From contig CAUEEP010000932.1 of NCBI GenBank assembly GCA_958450365.1, forward strand, positions 321,501-385,500: a DNA stretch of 64,000 nucleotides, in the 5' to 3' direction. Made by a program: the position numbers and the translations under genes. Below the pieces are notes generated by a model. The model was given only the letters and a program-made list of their open reading frames with translations, did not search any database and was not told the DNA's origin. This DNA is from Mesorhabditis belari (Eukaryota > Nematoda > Chromadorea > Rhabditida > Rhabditidae). Shown here piece after piece: positions 10,946 to 22,492 of this stretch; within the stretch, counting starts at the first letter, position 1; every line of letters begins with the position of its first letter.

Positions 10946-11692
10946 TAGCACGTTAAAAATGACGTACTCATCTTAAACGTTTAAGCACTTTAATTCAGCT
11001 CAAAAGATACAAAGTTGTCCCCAAATTAGCCTATTTTAGCCTATATATTGCTTGTATTGTATTCCTCAAAAAGAATTTGATGATTTCAATTCGATCAACT
11101 CGTTTTGTAGATCTCAAATCTCAAATCTCAATTACAATTCCCTCCCCGAAGCACCGCCGATCGCTAGACACAAAATAACAAAAAGATATTCAGCTTGTTT
11201 ACGAAATTTCAAGGCAAAATAAGTTCAAACAAAGTATCTAGCGATTCGAACACACAAAAAGACTTATTTGCTTATTTACAGGTGAAAAAAAAGAGCCAAG
11301 CCAAGTACAGGTACTCTCTCATTTATTGTCCGTTTTCTGATCTCATAAAAGATTTGTTTATTGAGCGTTTGTTTATTGTTTAAATGTTTATTGTCTGCAA
11401 AAAGTGTGGCAAAAAACAAATAAAGATCATTTCGAGAACTTTTTCAAAAAGAAAGAAAACAAAAATTTGAATCAAAAAAGTGCAAATTTTTTTTAGTCAG
11501 ACTACACTACACAAAATTTTGGCTATCCGCCGGGGATTATTGGTGGAAAAAAGCAAGCAAACAACAAGCACTCGGGGAAATTGATGTTTCAAATTGAAAT
11601 TGAAGGCTTTTGTAAAAAGAATTTCAGTAAAAACGCTTTTTTTCTTAGTCTAAACGATTATGAATTGGTTGAAAAAGGGATGAAAAGTCGAC

Positions 11693-11724
11693 TTTTAAAA
11701 GTTTCCGAAAGTCTTTGTTCATTC
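11693..11724 (+). repeat. direct repeat left of SL1-headed insert
   Basis: A 32-nt sequence (TTTTAAAAGTTTCC...TTTGTTCATTC) repeated at 11927-11957 with about three differences. It brackets the GC-rich insert exactly. Confidence 0.85.
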
Positions 11725-11926
11725 TTGGGTTTAATTACCCAAGTTTGAGGTATATTCGACGGTGAGATGTCCCCTGGCTACCGCCCGCTTCACCCGTTGC
11801 CACCGCCACGATGGAGACCGCCCGACTTTGCGTTCGACGTCGGACTGGCCAAGCAGCTCGACTCGTCCTACCACGTCGTCATCGAGGGATTGCCTGAAGC
11901 GGTGTTGTGCCCCGCGATGGACTCGA
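11725..11926 (+). pseudogene. retrocopied SL1 trans-spliced mRNA fragment
   Basis: Positions 11728-11749 are an exact 22-nt nematode SL1 leader (starting GGTTTAATTACCCAAG), preceded by one extra G as often left when a cap is reverse-transcribed. A 17-nt leader follows, then an ATG at 11767 opening a frame MSPGYRPLHPLPPP... that runs past the insert end. The coding part is GC-rich with G/C third positions, unlike its AT-rich surroundings. The 3' end is cut inside the frame with no poly(A). Flanking direct repeats suggest insertion at a staggered break. I do not recognise the parent gene. It is not an SL RNA gene, since no Sm site or SL-type hairpins follow. Confidence 0.7.
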
Positions 11927-11957
11927 TTTTAAAAGTTTCCAAAATCTTTGTTCATTC
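11927..11957 (+). repeat. direct repeat right of SL1-headed insert
   Basis: Right partner of 11693-11724. Confidence 0.85.
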
Positions 11958-12307
11958 GAAAGACTTTTGTTTCAAATTAGTTTGATTTTTTAATTTGATT
12001 TTTAATTTGATATTAAGTAATATTAAGTGAGGTGTCATTCTAATACAGCATTTAAGCAGTTGATTGTTTGTACGGTATCAAGCAGTTGATTCTCTTTGTA
12101 CTGATCCAACTTTTCTAATCGTTCTCCCACTCGTCTCTCTCAATGTCACCGAATCATTCCACAATCAAACATCATTCCACCAGCAGCGGTGAGGTTTTCA
12201 TCCCTAAAATTAACCAAACTTTTCAAATTCAAATTAATTAAATAACTAGTGAAAGCCTTTAAATGTAGCTTCAATCAGTAGGAATTTCAAAATTTCATTT
12301 CGATCAA

Positions 12308-12537
12308 TTAGTTCAATTCTCAAAATGAAACTTTTTGGCTCAATTTTTGACCTATCTATCTTTCCAGCTAGTTAGAAAGATTTTTTGAAGAATAAAATCT
12401 TAATGTTTCAAATTACGAGCGGGTTCTTGAGAATTCCTTGAAATTATTGAAGTCAATTTTTTCTTTTAACCAACAAAGAAACCCTGATCACTATAAATTT
12501 TTTAAAAATCTTAAGTTACCATCAAAAAATTCTAATA
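12308..12537. repeat. dispersed repeat, inverted copy at ~58790-59015
   Basis: About 230 bp recurring as an imperfect reverse complement inside the LTR element at 57329-59815. A shared landmark is the CTATCTTTCCAGCTAGTTAG stretch. Non-coding. Confidence 0.7.
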
Positions 12538-12721
12538 GAAAAAAATCTCAAAAATTTAGTACCTTTTTTTAAACCCCCCAAAAATTACACCAATCTAACG
12601 GTCTCGAAAATCGAAACCCATATTTTACCCCTTTCAAATCCTCCCCAACATTTCCCTCAAGGTAGTCTGGTCGATCGCAGTCGTCTCGAAATTCCCCAAA
12701 AACGAGAAAAGTACATTCTTT

Positions 12722-12846
12722 CCCAAATCAAAGCAAAGAAAGCAAAGAAAGCAAAGAAAGAAAAGAAAGAAAAGAAAGAAAAGAAAGAAAAGAAAGAAAA
12801 GAAAGAAAAGAAAGAAAAGAAAGAAAAGAAAGAAAAGAAAGCAAAA
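12722..12846. repeat. AAAGAAAAG microsatellite
   Basis: A purine-rich tandem array. The Phe-rich minus-strand frames through it are artefacts. Confidence 0.95.
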
Positions 12847-13431
12847 AAAGAAAAGTGCAAAAAGTGCATCACAAAACGACAAAGAAATTCACCGAAAAGT
12901 GCACTCCGATCAGTCCAGAAAAACCAAGTTTACCCGTAATCTCAAAAGCTTCGTTAGTGTAAGGGTCAAACAAAGTACCTGGAGTCCAGGATCTTGGTCA
13001 GATCCGAGAAAAATTTGTACAAGAGATTACTGTGGACAAAGGTGCCATTGATTTTAATTTTAATTAGGATTTTAATATTAGGATTTCATAGAATTTGTGT
13101 TTTCTATTTTGTTACCTAGACAAACTTGGTTACGTCGTTTTTTGGGTTACTGTATTCTGTGGGTATAAAAGTAGAATTTTTAGGCAAAAGTTGCTGGTTT
13201 TATGCAAAAATTTCATTCTTGTCATTATTATTAACAGTTTTAGTAAACTAATTGCTACCAATAAAGTGATTTCTTCTCTGAAAAGTCTAGAAAATGAGAT
13301 TTTGTAGATTCGAACGGAAGAAAGTTGAATGAACTGAAAGTTTTTGGGGTGAGAACAGAAAATGATTGGCAATTGGCAATTGGCAATTGACAATTGGCCT
13401 GGGGAGGTCTAAAAAATCTTCGCGCTAAGTC

Positions 13432-13455
13432 CAAGCCTAAGCCTAAGCCTAAGTC
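13432..13455. repeat. interstitial telomere-like array (TTAGGC)
   Basis: Tandem GCCTAA units, the complement of the nematode telomere hexamer, preceded by CTTCGCGCTAAGTCC. Confidence 0.85.
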
Positions 13456-13635
13456 TAGTCCAGACACGAGATCGACCTGAAAATCTGCCAGGATGCTCCT
13501 CTGGGGGGCGCAAGCACAACACCAAACGGGTGTCCCTTAGCTCCGAGAACTCGCTGAGATCCAAAAAATGGGGGTTCAGCCCAAACCCAAATAGACTTAG
13601 TGCTAGGCGCTAGCCGCTAGCCTTCGCGCTAAGTC

Positions 13636-13667
13636 CAAGCCTAAGCCTAAGCCTAAGCCTAAGCCTA
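13636..13667. repeat. second interstitial telomere-like array
   Basis: Five consecutive GCCTAA units, preceded by the same CTTCGCGCTAAGTCC as the first array, so the two are direct repeats around the GC island. Confidence 0.85.
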
Positions 13668-14369
13668 AAGCATAATGCTAACATAAAAAGCATATATTAT
13701 CTTTGGCAATTGGCATTAAAAATAGAAAACAAAAATAGAGAACATTTGGCAATACAAAACAAAAATTTGAAACAAAATTTGAATTTCTATTCTTTCTTTG
13801 AACAATTTTGAAACTCAAACTTTTTTTTTTACAACCTTTTCCCTTTTTTTGAAACATTCATTTTTTAGCCCATTTATCCAATAAACTTCCAACAAATTGC
13901 TATCAATAATAACCCGAAAAAATAATTTCATTGAAATCTTCATTTTTTTTGTTTCAGCAATTCTCTGAGTTTATCATTTCTGAGTTTTCCCAATAATTGG
14001 CCTTGGTAAGTAGCCTTTTTTGTGCAAAAGTGCAAACGAATTCAAAGGGCAAGGTCGTAAAAAGTAGAACGTTTAAAAAGTGACAGAAAAAAACGGTTTT
14101 CTGGGTGATTTTTGAAGCTTTTTAATTCAACAGCAACTTTTTTTTATGATTTTTTTTTTGTAATTTGAATTGGTGCTGAGTAAATTGAAATGTGGTATAA
14201 TTTGGAGAAAAGTCATGCGCTGATTTTTGTAAACCGTTTCTTTTATTGGATTTATGCATCACGATCACGAGCAAATTGTTGCACCGAGAGTCGACTGTAG
14301 TTGAAAGAATTAGTAACATTTCAGATTGGTTATCGGACATTTGATACATGCAGCCCCTTTTACCATTGT

Positions 14370-14745
14370 CAATCGAACTTTGAGCTCAAATATCTTAGTG
14401 TTGGCTTGTTCAATTTAAATAGTTTTGGTATCATTAGATGCGCCAAATCTTTCTCTATCAATTGGTATAAAAACTATTGAAATTGAACAATCCAACACCA
14501 AGAGATTTGAGCTCAAAGTTGGATTGCCAATGGCAAAGGCGGGGCGCGTCCGTCGCCCCGCCGCTTTTGCCATTGGTGATCTAACTCTTGAGTCCAAATT
14601 TCTTAGCGTTGAGCTGTTCAATTTAAATAGTTTTAGTATCATTAGATGCGCCAAGTCTTTCTCTATCGATTGGTACAAAAATTATTTAAATTGAACAGCC
14701 GAACATCAAGATATTTGAGCTCAAAGTTGGATTGCCAATGGTAAA
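14370..14745. mobile_element. foldback element with GC-rich hairpin core
   Basis: Nested inverted repeats: the arms carry AACTTTGAGCTCAAA and ATGCGCCAAATCTTTCTCTA, and the centre is a GC-rich hairpin (GGCGGGGCG pairing with CGCCCCGCC) flanked by TGGCAAA/TTTGCCA. No coding frame is credible. Confidence 0.7.
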
Positions 14746-16264
14746 TGTCTCACACGTATCAAATGTCTCACAATCTTTCAGGTTTAGTATTTCAATAAAC
14801 ACCTAAACCATTTGCTTGGCAAATCTTGTACCAAAGCAGGATGGCCAAGCAGTAACATTTCTAGGGTATCAGCTTTGAATAACAGATTTCCAGAGTCAAA
14901 TACTGCGTCTGTCCACAAATGTTCCATAGATCTGGCACAAGTAACCTTCTAGATTTAAACATTAACCTTCCAGCTTCCAGATTTAAACATAGAATTTTTG
15001 ATCGCAGTACATTGAACTGGCTCTCGTTCTAGTTTTTGCTACACTAAATTAATAACAAACAAACTAATAACAACTATTGTAATAATAACTACTGTAAAAA
15101 CAAACTCTGAGTCTTCTAATCTAATACCATCTCGCTGAAATACAATATTCGAATACGAAATCAAAACTTTAACAACTTCCACTAAACCAAAAACAAACCC
15201 AGTAAAAACGTGGGTGTTTTTGTTTTTGATGTGAGTGTGAGAATTTCATTGCGCCGAAGGGCACGCGCACTTGTTGCTGGCCATGTTTTCATCCTTTTCT
15301 TTATCTTTTAGTTTTTTCCGTTCTTTTCCCGAAAAGCGATATGAAATTCCGCGATACAAACAACTCTCTTTTTGACCTTTCTGGCGTTTTTCCCATTTTT
15401 TCTTTCTTTTTCCCTCCAGCTCTTCCACTTTTTCTCAAGTCATTCTAATCCTCTTCGTCTAGAAATTTTTAAAATATCGCTTTAAGCTTGCTTTTTATTA
15501 GAATTGTGAAAGTTATGTAAATAATTGAAAAATTTTTGAAGATTTCTTGAAGATTAGAGAAGATTTTTTGAAAATTGAAGAGTTTTTTGTGAAGATTAAA
15601 TAATCTAATCACTAAAAGATATCAATTAATTTGAAACTTGATCAATAGAAACTAGTAAACTACTTGATTTTTAGTTTCAAATCCAACTCTGTTGATCTTT
15701 TTCTTTAGAATTTATGAGGAATCTGCTTCTAGCTTAATCTTTTTCAATATTTTCCTGTCTAAACCATATTAGCATATAGTTTGGCCAAGAAAATATTGAA
15801 AAAGATTAAGCTAGAATCCACCGTAACCACTTTGAAACAATCATTTTTTCCTTTTATTTTGATTTTTATATGCTCTACAAGCCATACAAAGCCTAGTTGA
15901 ACTCAAAAATTCAAAACTAATAACGAATTTGGAAACATTAAACTTTATTGATCAGAAAATCTACTTTAGTTTTTGGAAATTTACCAATAAACTATCGATT
16001 TACTCTTTTTCTAATTGAACTTTTAGCTTTTAGCTCTTTTCTCTTTTTTTGAACGTTCTCAGACGACAATCCTTTTTTCACTGTCTAGAAAAAAAACGGC
16101 GAGCAAATCTTTTTTTTCTTTTTTTGAGGACCCTTTCCCCTTCCTCTTTTCCATCAGTTCATTGCACTTTAAAAGTACAAAATCCACTTTTCTTTTGAAT
16201 TTTCGAAAAAAAGTTATAAGCAAAATTATTTAGTTTCCGAAAAAGATTGGTTTTGATTTAAAAT
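14746..16264. other. intergenic, no feature seen
   Basis: AT-rich unique-looking sequence. One local inverted repeat pairs TAGCTTAATCTTTTTCAATA (about 15732) with its complement near 15794. Nothing gene-like is supported. Confidence 0.5.
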
Positions 16265-16690
16265 AAAAAAAGCATGTCTCAAAATTTATTGAAATGAAAA
16301 AAGCAAATGGGGTTTAGTTTAGATCACTTTGACGTTTAAAAAATCAATTTTCTATTACTTGCGCCGAAACTCTTTCGAATTTGTAAAAAAGCATGTTTCA
16401 AAATTTATCGAAATAAAAAAAGAACATGCAGTTGAATTTGGAGTATTACTGGACCTTAAAAAATCAATTTTCTCTTACTTGCGCCGAAACTCTTTCGACT
16501 TGCTTTACTTTGTAACTTTGTAAAAAAGCATGTTTCAAAATTTATGGAAATGAAAAAAAGCATGTTTCAAAATTTATGGAAATGAGAAAAGTAAATGCGG
16601 TTTAATTTAGGTTACTTTGACCTTTAAAAAATCAATTTTCTATTATTTGCGCCGAATCTCTTTTGACTTGCTTTATTTTGTAACTTGAAT
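16265..16690. repeat. tandem repeat, ~100-bp unit
   Basis: Three to four units each carrying AAGCATGTTTCAAAATTTAT, then AAAAAATCAATTTTCT and GCGCCGAA. An open frame spans two units but is repeat-driven. Confidence 0.8.
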
Positions 16691-17094
16691 TTTTTTGAAA
16701 TATTTTAAATTCAATTTTTGAATTTTCTTTTGACTTATTTGATTCCGCAAAAATACATACATAAATAGGAATCAATCGAGGAAATGATCAAGAAAAGGAA
16801 GAAAACTGGCAAATAAAATTCAAATTCCACACAATTGATTGATCGATTTGAAACTCAAGTTTTTCCTTCACTTTCCAATGCGATCAGTTATAGGTTTTTG
16901 AATAAGCTTTGAACAAACTTTGAACCTAAGAACACTTTTTGCATTTAAATTTTCAATTCTTGACTCTCGTAAGTTACCAGTCTCGATCTCTTAATCAATG
17001 ACAAAATCTAGGAGATTTATAAAAGTATAATTTACTCGACACGAATAATGATTCGACACGAATGACAACACAACGGAGGAAACTTTTACCCCTA

Positions 17095-17615
17095 ATTACC
17101 CCTATTACCGAAATGTTGTTAAGAAAATACCCATAATCATGGGGAAAAGAATCAATCTTTCTAGCCGGATCGAACCCTTAACCCCCGAAAAAGTACCAAT
17201 TTTTCTGGCCACCGGGATCGAACCTTTGACAAGGCTCCTATCCGGTTGGCTACGACGGCTACTTTACCTACTTTTCTTTAACCTCTTTATCTTCTTTACC
17301 CCTATTACCGAAATGTTCTTAAGAAAAACCCATAATCATGGGAAAAAGAACCAATCTTTCTAGCCGGATCGAACCCTTAACCCCCTAGGAGACAGACTAG
17401 GAGACAAGACTCATATTCGGTCGGCTACGACGGCTACTTTACCTACTTTTACTTTTTTACCTTTACCTACTACAGCTACTTTATCTCGTTGAGAAAAAAA
17501 CCCATAATGACGAAAAGAACTAATTTTTCTGGCCACTGGGATCAAACCTTTGACCTTTCACCCCCGACTAGAAGACAAGACTCCTATCCGGTCGGCTACG
17601 ACGGCTAGTGTTATA
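17095..17615 (-). mobile_element. tandem array of tRNA-like SINE units
   Basis: Three related units. Read on the minus strand they carry an A-box-like TAGCCGACCGG and B-box-like GGTTTGATCCC or GGTTCGATCC, with a long variable-arm-like insert resembling a Ser/Leu-type tRNA. They share CCCTATTACCGAAATGTT spacers. None folds into an intact tRNA. Confidence 0.6.
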
Positions 17616-19114
17616 ATAATATTTTTAAACCATTTGAAATTCTATAGGTTAGTAATCACGTTTTGTTCAGATCAACAGAAATCCAGAAATCTAGTAATCA
17701 GACGATGTTTTAAACCCTTGAACACTTGGGATTTCAATTGAAAACTTTTCCAAGCCTTTAAACTCATTGAAATCTTTTTTTTGCGTTCAAAGAACACCTG
17801 ACATTTCAACTCAAAGCTTTTCAAACCTTTAAACTTTTGAAATCCCACGAGTTATCAACTACGATCCAGTTTTGATCATCGAAAATCATTTAGTAGGCTT
17901 TCATTGGCTCAGATTGGCTCAGATTCTCCATTTTCTGCTCAGTGCAAGTGCACTTTTTCCGATCTGAATCCCTCTTTAGTTGAAACATCAAAAAGCGAAC
18001 AGAGAAAGAGAGAAAAAGGATTCTTTTAGCCGAAAAATCTCTTTTCTTTCTTTTCTTTTCCCCACTTGTCCTTGCACTTTTTGTTTGGGTAGAAAGGTCC
18101 GCCCATTTCTTTCTTTCTTTCTTTCTTTCTTTCTACCTTTCTTTCTTTCTTTCTTTCTTTCTTTCTACCTTTCTTTCTTTCTTTCTTTCCTCCTTTTTCT
18201 TTTTCCCCTTTCTCTCGAAATTTTTCCAATAGCACTCTTTGAAAACAATCACATTTCGATGAAGTTTTTGTGTTTTTGAATTTTTCGTTTTTCATTTTGA
18301 CTTGATTTAGAATTTGGCTTAAATCCTAGCTATCATTTTTCAAATCCTAGCTATCATTTCTTGATTTCAAATTGAATCTAATCTCCAATTTGCTCTTTAC
18401 AAGTTCTTCAAACAATATTTTTACTGATCCGAATTGCGAGAACCATTTAGCGATTTGAATCGACTAAATTGAAACTTCAAAAACCTTTGCTTAATTTAGA
18501 AAATCAGAAAAATTCTAAATAATTCGAAATGATTTTGTTCTTCTATGCAAATCATCGCCAAGATTTTTTTAAAACTCAAACTTTTAACCTTTGAGTGTTT
18601 TGTGTTTAACCCCTTTTTGAGTGTTTTTATTTTTCAAATACCATTGTTTCAATGGTTAAAGTTTGTTCAAATGGTTTCAATGGTTTCAATTGTTTCAATG
18701 GTTAGTTTAACCTTTTATTATGCAAAATGAATACTAAAAATCTCTTAAAAAGCTTGAAAACCATGTTTCAATATAAGGAATTTCGATTTCTAAAGTTTAT
18801 CGGTAATCTTAGTAAAAGTGGTCTTTTATATGATGTCAGAATCCGATCAAGTATCAGAATCGGATTGATGTCAAAATCCGACCATAATCTTTGCCATTGG
18901 CAATCTTGTCAATGGCAATGTAGCAGTTTCTGAATCAGTGCTCTAATACAATACTAAATTCATGCGAATCGGACAAACACAAAAGAAGGAATGGCAAAAA
19001 TAAATAGATTGCCACTGGTACGACAACTTGCGATAGGATTCTGATATAATATATATAAAGGGACAGCAGTGCTAACTATAGTAATTAATCATGGCATGAG
19101 ATTACTATAGACAT
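17616..19114. other. intergenic, simple repeats only
   Basis: Contains a TTTC microsatellite (18109-18190) that creates artefactual open frames on both strands, and a TATAATATATATAAAGGGAC stretch near 19046. No gene is supported. Confidence 0.5.
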
Positions 19115-19372
19115 ATCTCATAGTACTGTAGCCTCATAGTACTGACTAGGGCCAGATTACTGTAGCCTCATAGTACTGACTAGGGCCAGATTACTGTAGC
19201 CTCATATCACTGACTAGGGCCAGATTACTGAGCCTCATAGTACTGACTAGGGCCAGATTACTGAGCCTCATATCACTGACTAGGGCCAGATTACTGAGCC
19301 TCATATCACTGACTAGGGCCAGATTACTGAGCCTCATAGTACCGACTAGGGCCAGATTACTGTAGCCGAAGT
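19115..19372. repeat. minisatellite, ~33-36-bp unit
   Basis: About seven units of GACTAGGGCCAGATTACTG plus GCCTCATAGTACT variants. The layout (AT-rich start, then satellite) resembles the element at 10291. Confidence 0.9.
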
Positions 19373-19919
19373 CAAGAGATAGTCAAGATGAATTAAAACT
19401 TATTCGTAGAACAGAAAAGCTCCAAAAAAAAGCATGTTTCAAATCTAAACAAGGTAAAGATCTTAGTTTCTCTCCAATCACTCGCATCGCGGCAAAGTCT
19501 TTCTTCAAAAATTTCTGCATTACATAAAGTTCGGTTCACAATTTGTTTTTCAGCCAAATTTGCGACCAAAAATGACCTCGGAGAAGCCTTTTTTCTCCAA
19601 TTTCCCCTCAATTTTCCCAAAAAGCGAACGTTTCTTCTGCGTCTCTACCCGTTCAATTCTTTAGGGAAAAGAGAAAAGAGAAAAGAGTAACGGAAGAGAA
19701 AGAGAAGAATATCTCTTGCTCTTGCTCTTGCTTTTTTGCCACGTAAAGCCCTTTTTTCAAAACTTTGTTTCTCTAAAACGAACTGTTCTTTTCCATTCTT
19801 TTCCATTCTCTTCCATTCCCTTTTCTCTTTTTTTTGAAAAACTTTCTATACAATTTTTTCACTTTTTTTTCTTCATCCCTTTTCTTTTCTCTCGTTCATT
19901 TGGTTCTATTTTTAAATAG
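19373..19919. other. intergenic, nothing identified
   Basis: AT-rich with pyrimidine runs. A 75-codon minus-strand frame (19620-19393) lacks splice context or recognisable motifs. Confidence 0.4.
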
Positions 19920-20501
19920 CAGTCATCAGTAAAAGTTATCTGTATAAGTAACAGGTTATCGGAAAAGTGTTTTTATTGATGAGTTTTATAGAAAAGATTT
20001 ATTGATGAGTTTTTATTGTTTTATAGATCAATTGCATCTTTTAAAGTATTTTAAAGTACGCAAAAAAGTTAAGCGTTTCTTATTGGCTTTGCTGCTGTGT
20101 GGCGTTGAAAATTCAACTTTTAGGGTGATTTTTTTTCTGTGGAATTTTTAATATAATTGATTTGCAACTGAAATTTTAAAAACCTAACAAAACTGGATTT
20201 ACTAATTTTAAATTTAATCATCAGAAGCCCGAGAAATTGATTGATTGCTCAAGATTTTTGATTTGACTAAGAACAACTTTGAAACTCTTTGTTTTTATTT
20301 CTTTTACTAGAATCTTTCAATAGCAATTAAAGGGTTTCTGTTTTTTTTGTATTCGGTTTTTCTTTCAAAATCAAATGTTAAATTTAGCAAGACTCTTAAT
20401 AATTATAATCAATTGCCAACTTAGAACAATGTACGGTTTTTCGTCCTGAAATATCTTCAAATACCTTCTTTAGAAATATTGATTTTTATGACAAGACGGC
20501 C
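19920..20501. repeat. inverted copy of 2183-2766
   Basis: Close reverse complement of the block beside MITE copy 2, again abutting a family A MITE (20502). Confidence 0.8.
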
Positions 20502-20724
20502 ATACTATTTTCTCTAATAGTAGTGCACCCTGAGCGTCGCCTAAATTGCTCGAAATCTCGAGAACCACTTATCAGAACCTATCGATGTGGGGTCGGAAAA
20601 TGTAGCTGACGATGAGATCTTATGAGGGATTAGAGTGTCGAGCTTCTGCGAAAACTTTAGGAACCGTAAAATAGTCATCAACTCGGCTCGCTGGGGTGCA
20701 CTACTTTTAGAGAGAATACGGTAT
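20502..20724. mobile_element. MITE, family A copy 3
   Basis: Full-length; TIRs slightly diverged (TACTATTTTCTCTAATAGTA on the left). Adjacent to the inverted block 19920-20501. Confidence 0.8.
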
Positions 20725-20950
20725 TCGATTACAAAGGTTATTATTTAGTTATTTAGCCTAAGCCCATATTATTTAGTTTTTAGTTAAGTGATTGGGAAAT
20801 GCTGAAAGACTAACGAGACGTAATTAAATGCATAACTAGAGTGATTCCATCAATTAACTTACAAGGAAAGTGCATCAACTTAAGGTGAGCTTTTGGATCG
20901 AGACCCATCCTAGAATTTGATTCTATTGTTTGGAAAATTGACTATTCTAA

Positions 20951-21171
20951 ATACCGTATTCTCTCTAATAGTAGTGCACCCAAAGCTTCGACTAAATTGC
21001 TCGAAATCTCAAAAAGCGCTTATCAGAACCTATCGATGTGGGGTCGGAAAATGTAGCTAACGATGAGATCTTGTGGGGGATTCGAGTGTTGAGCTTCTCC
21101 GAAAACTTTAGAAACCGTAAACCAGTCATCAACTCGACTCGGCGCACTACTATCAGGGAAAATAAGGGATT
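20951..21171. mobile_element. MITE, family A copy 4
   Basis: Left TIR ATACCGTATTCTCTCTAATA; the right TIR is degraded. A ~42-bp sequence at 20849-20890 also occurs at 1877-1919 between copies 1 and 2. Confidence 0.8.
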
Positions 21172-22002
21172 TTCATTTGCTTTCCCCCAAACCAATCTAA
21201 GTAAATGATTTTTGAGTTGTTGTTATTTCAAACTTTTTTTGGTGATCAAATTTTGCATATCTTTTTAGAATAATTAGAATTATCTGTAACTAATGAGTAC
21301 CCAGCTCTTTGAAATTCAAAGCTTTGAAAACATTTTCTCACTGCACACTTCACTTTTACTTATCCAATACCCTTTTTGGTTGTTTTCCCCTCAACACTTC
21401 TCCTTTTTGTGTCTATATGTCTATTCAAAATATTTACCCCATCCCTTTCCCTCTATTCAATTTTTTTAGGTTTCAATCTCTCCCTTTTCCCATTTCTCTC
21501 ACAAAAAAAACGATGTTTACCTTGTTTGACCAGTTAGCAAAATATTTCACAAATGCACGTATTCACATTTGATTAACGCTTGTTTTCATTTTTTTCCCTC
21601 CCACACTCTCCCAAAGCTTATCTAGGAAAGTGATTTTTGAGTCGTTATTGTTTCCAACTTTTTTTAGGGTTTAGTGAACTTGAACCTTTAAAAATGAAAT
21701 TAAAAGAAAACTTGAAAACTTCTTGGATAATTTATGGATATCTTGAAGAAAATCGACTTACATTTATAAGTAATAACTAAATTGATAAATTAAATTCATA
21801 AACAAAATGGGAGTGGGACAAATGCGACAAGTACTTCAATGCTAGATAAATGCTTTTCTTGGGAGTGGGACAAATGCGACCTTCTTTTTTGCGCACCCGG
21901 ACATTTGCGCACCTTTTTTTTTTGCTGGAAAAGGCCTTAGGCAAGTCCGTCGAGCTTCGAAAATATTTCCGAAAATATTCGAGAATTTTTTTTGCAAAAA
22001 CT
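21172..22002. other. intergenic with partial foldback ends
   Basis: Mostly unremarkable AT-rich DNA. Family B foldback ends (GGGAGTGGGACAAATGCGAC) occur at 21809 and 21861. Confidence 0.5.
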
Positions 22003-22492
22003 GGGAGTGGGACAAATGCGACCTTTTTTTCCGCACTTAGCCCATTAGCGCACCTTTTTTCGCGTTTTAAGCTCTAAAAGCTCTAAAAAAGCTCTAAAAA
22101 GCTAATATTAACCAATTTCTATTCCAAATGTTGTTTTTCCAGGTAATTTTAGGGCGTACAATCGAAATTTTGACATATCAGAGCTTGTGGAAACAAACGG
22201 ACGGAGTTATACAAAGAGAAAAGTCAACAATTTTCTCTAATTTGACCTAGCCGTTTCGTCTTTCAAATTGGTTCCACACGCTCTGTTATATCAAAATTTG
22301 AATTCGATACCCTCAAATTACCTAGAAAAACAACTTTTGGAATAGAAATTGGTTAATATTAGCTCTTTAGAGCTTTTTTAGAGCTTTTAGAGCTTAAAAC
22401 GCGAAAAAAGGTGCGCTAATGGGCTAAGTGCGGAAAAAAAGGTGCGCAAATGTCCGGGTGCGCAGAAAAAAGGTCGCATTTGTCCCACTCCC
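22003..22492. mobile_element. foldback element, family B copy 2
   Basis: Palindrome with the same ends and interior motifs as 4950-5456. Confidence 0.85.

Larger units (their letters stand above)
12847..14369. other. intergenic block with telomere-like arrays and GC island
   Basis: Contains a degenerate tRNA-like stretch at about 12947-13012 (no convincing T-arm), two TTAGGC-type arrays and a GC-rich island of ~150 bp at 13466-13615 that I cannot identify. An exon-like piece at 13950-13997 has good splice signals on the plus strand but cannot be joined to any gene. No gene is supported. Confidence 0.5.

Noticed and set aside
11728..11830. SL RNA gene
   Set aside because: The leader is exact, but the following bases lack the Sm site and stem-loops of SL RNA and instead open a GC-rich reading frame between direct repeats.
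12143..12199. Plus-strand start exon MSPNHSTIKHHSTSS with GTGAGG donor
   Set aside because: No downstream exon in matching phase; the nuclear-protein gene has its own leader exon.
12634..12882. 82-codon minus frame ending FLGNFETTAIDQTTLREM
   Set aside because: The end looks coding, but most of it is the TTTTC microsatellite and no acceptor or partner exon was found.
12947..13031. tRNA gene or coding exon at the GC-rich patch
   Set aside because: The tRNA-like arms do not pair properly and the competing coding readings in two frames cannot be spliced to anything.
14415..14694. Complementary 87- and 89-codon frames with a QSIEKDLAHLMILK motif
   Set aside because: They mirror each other on opposite strands of a palindrome, as expected for a foldback element.
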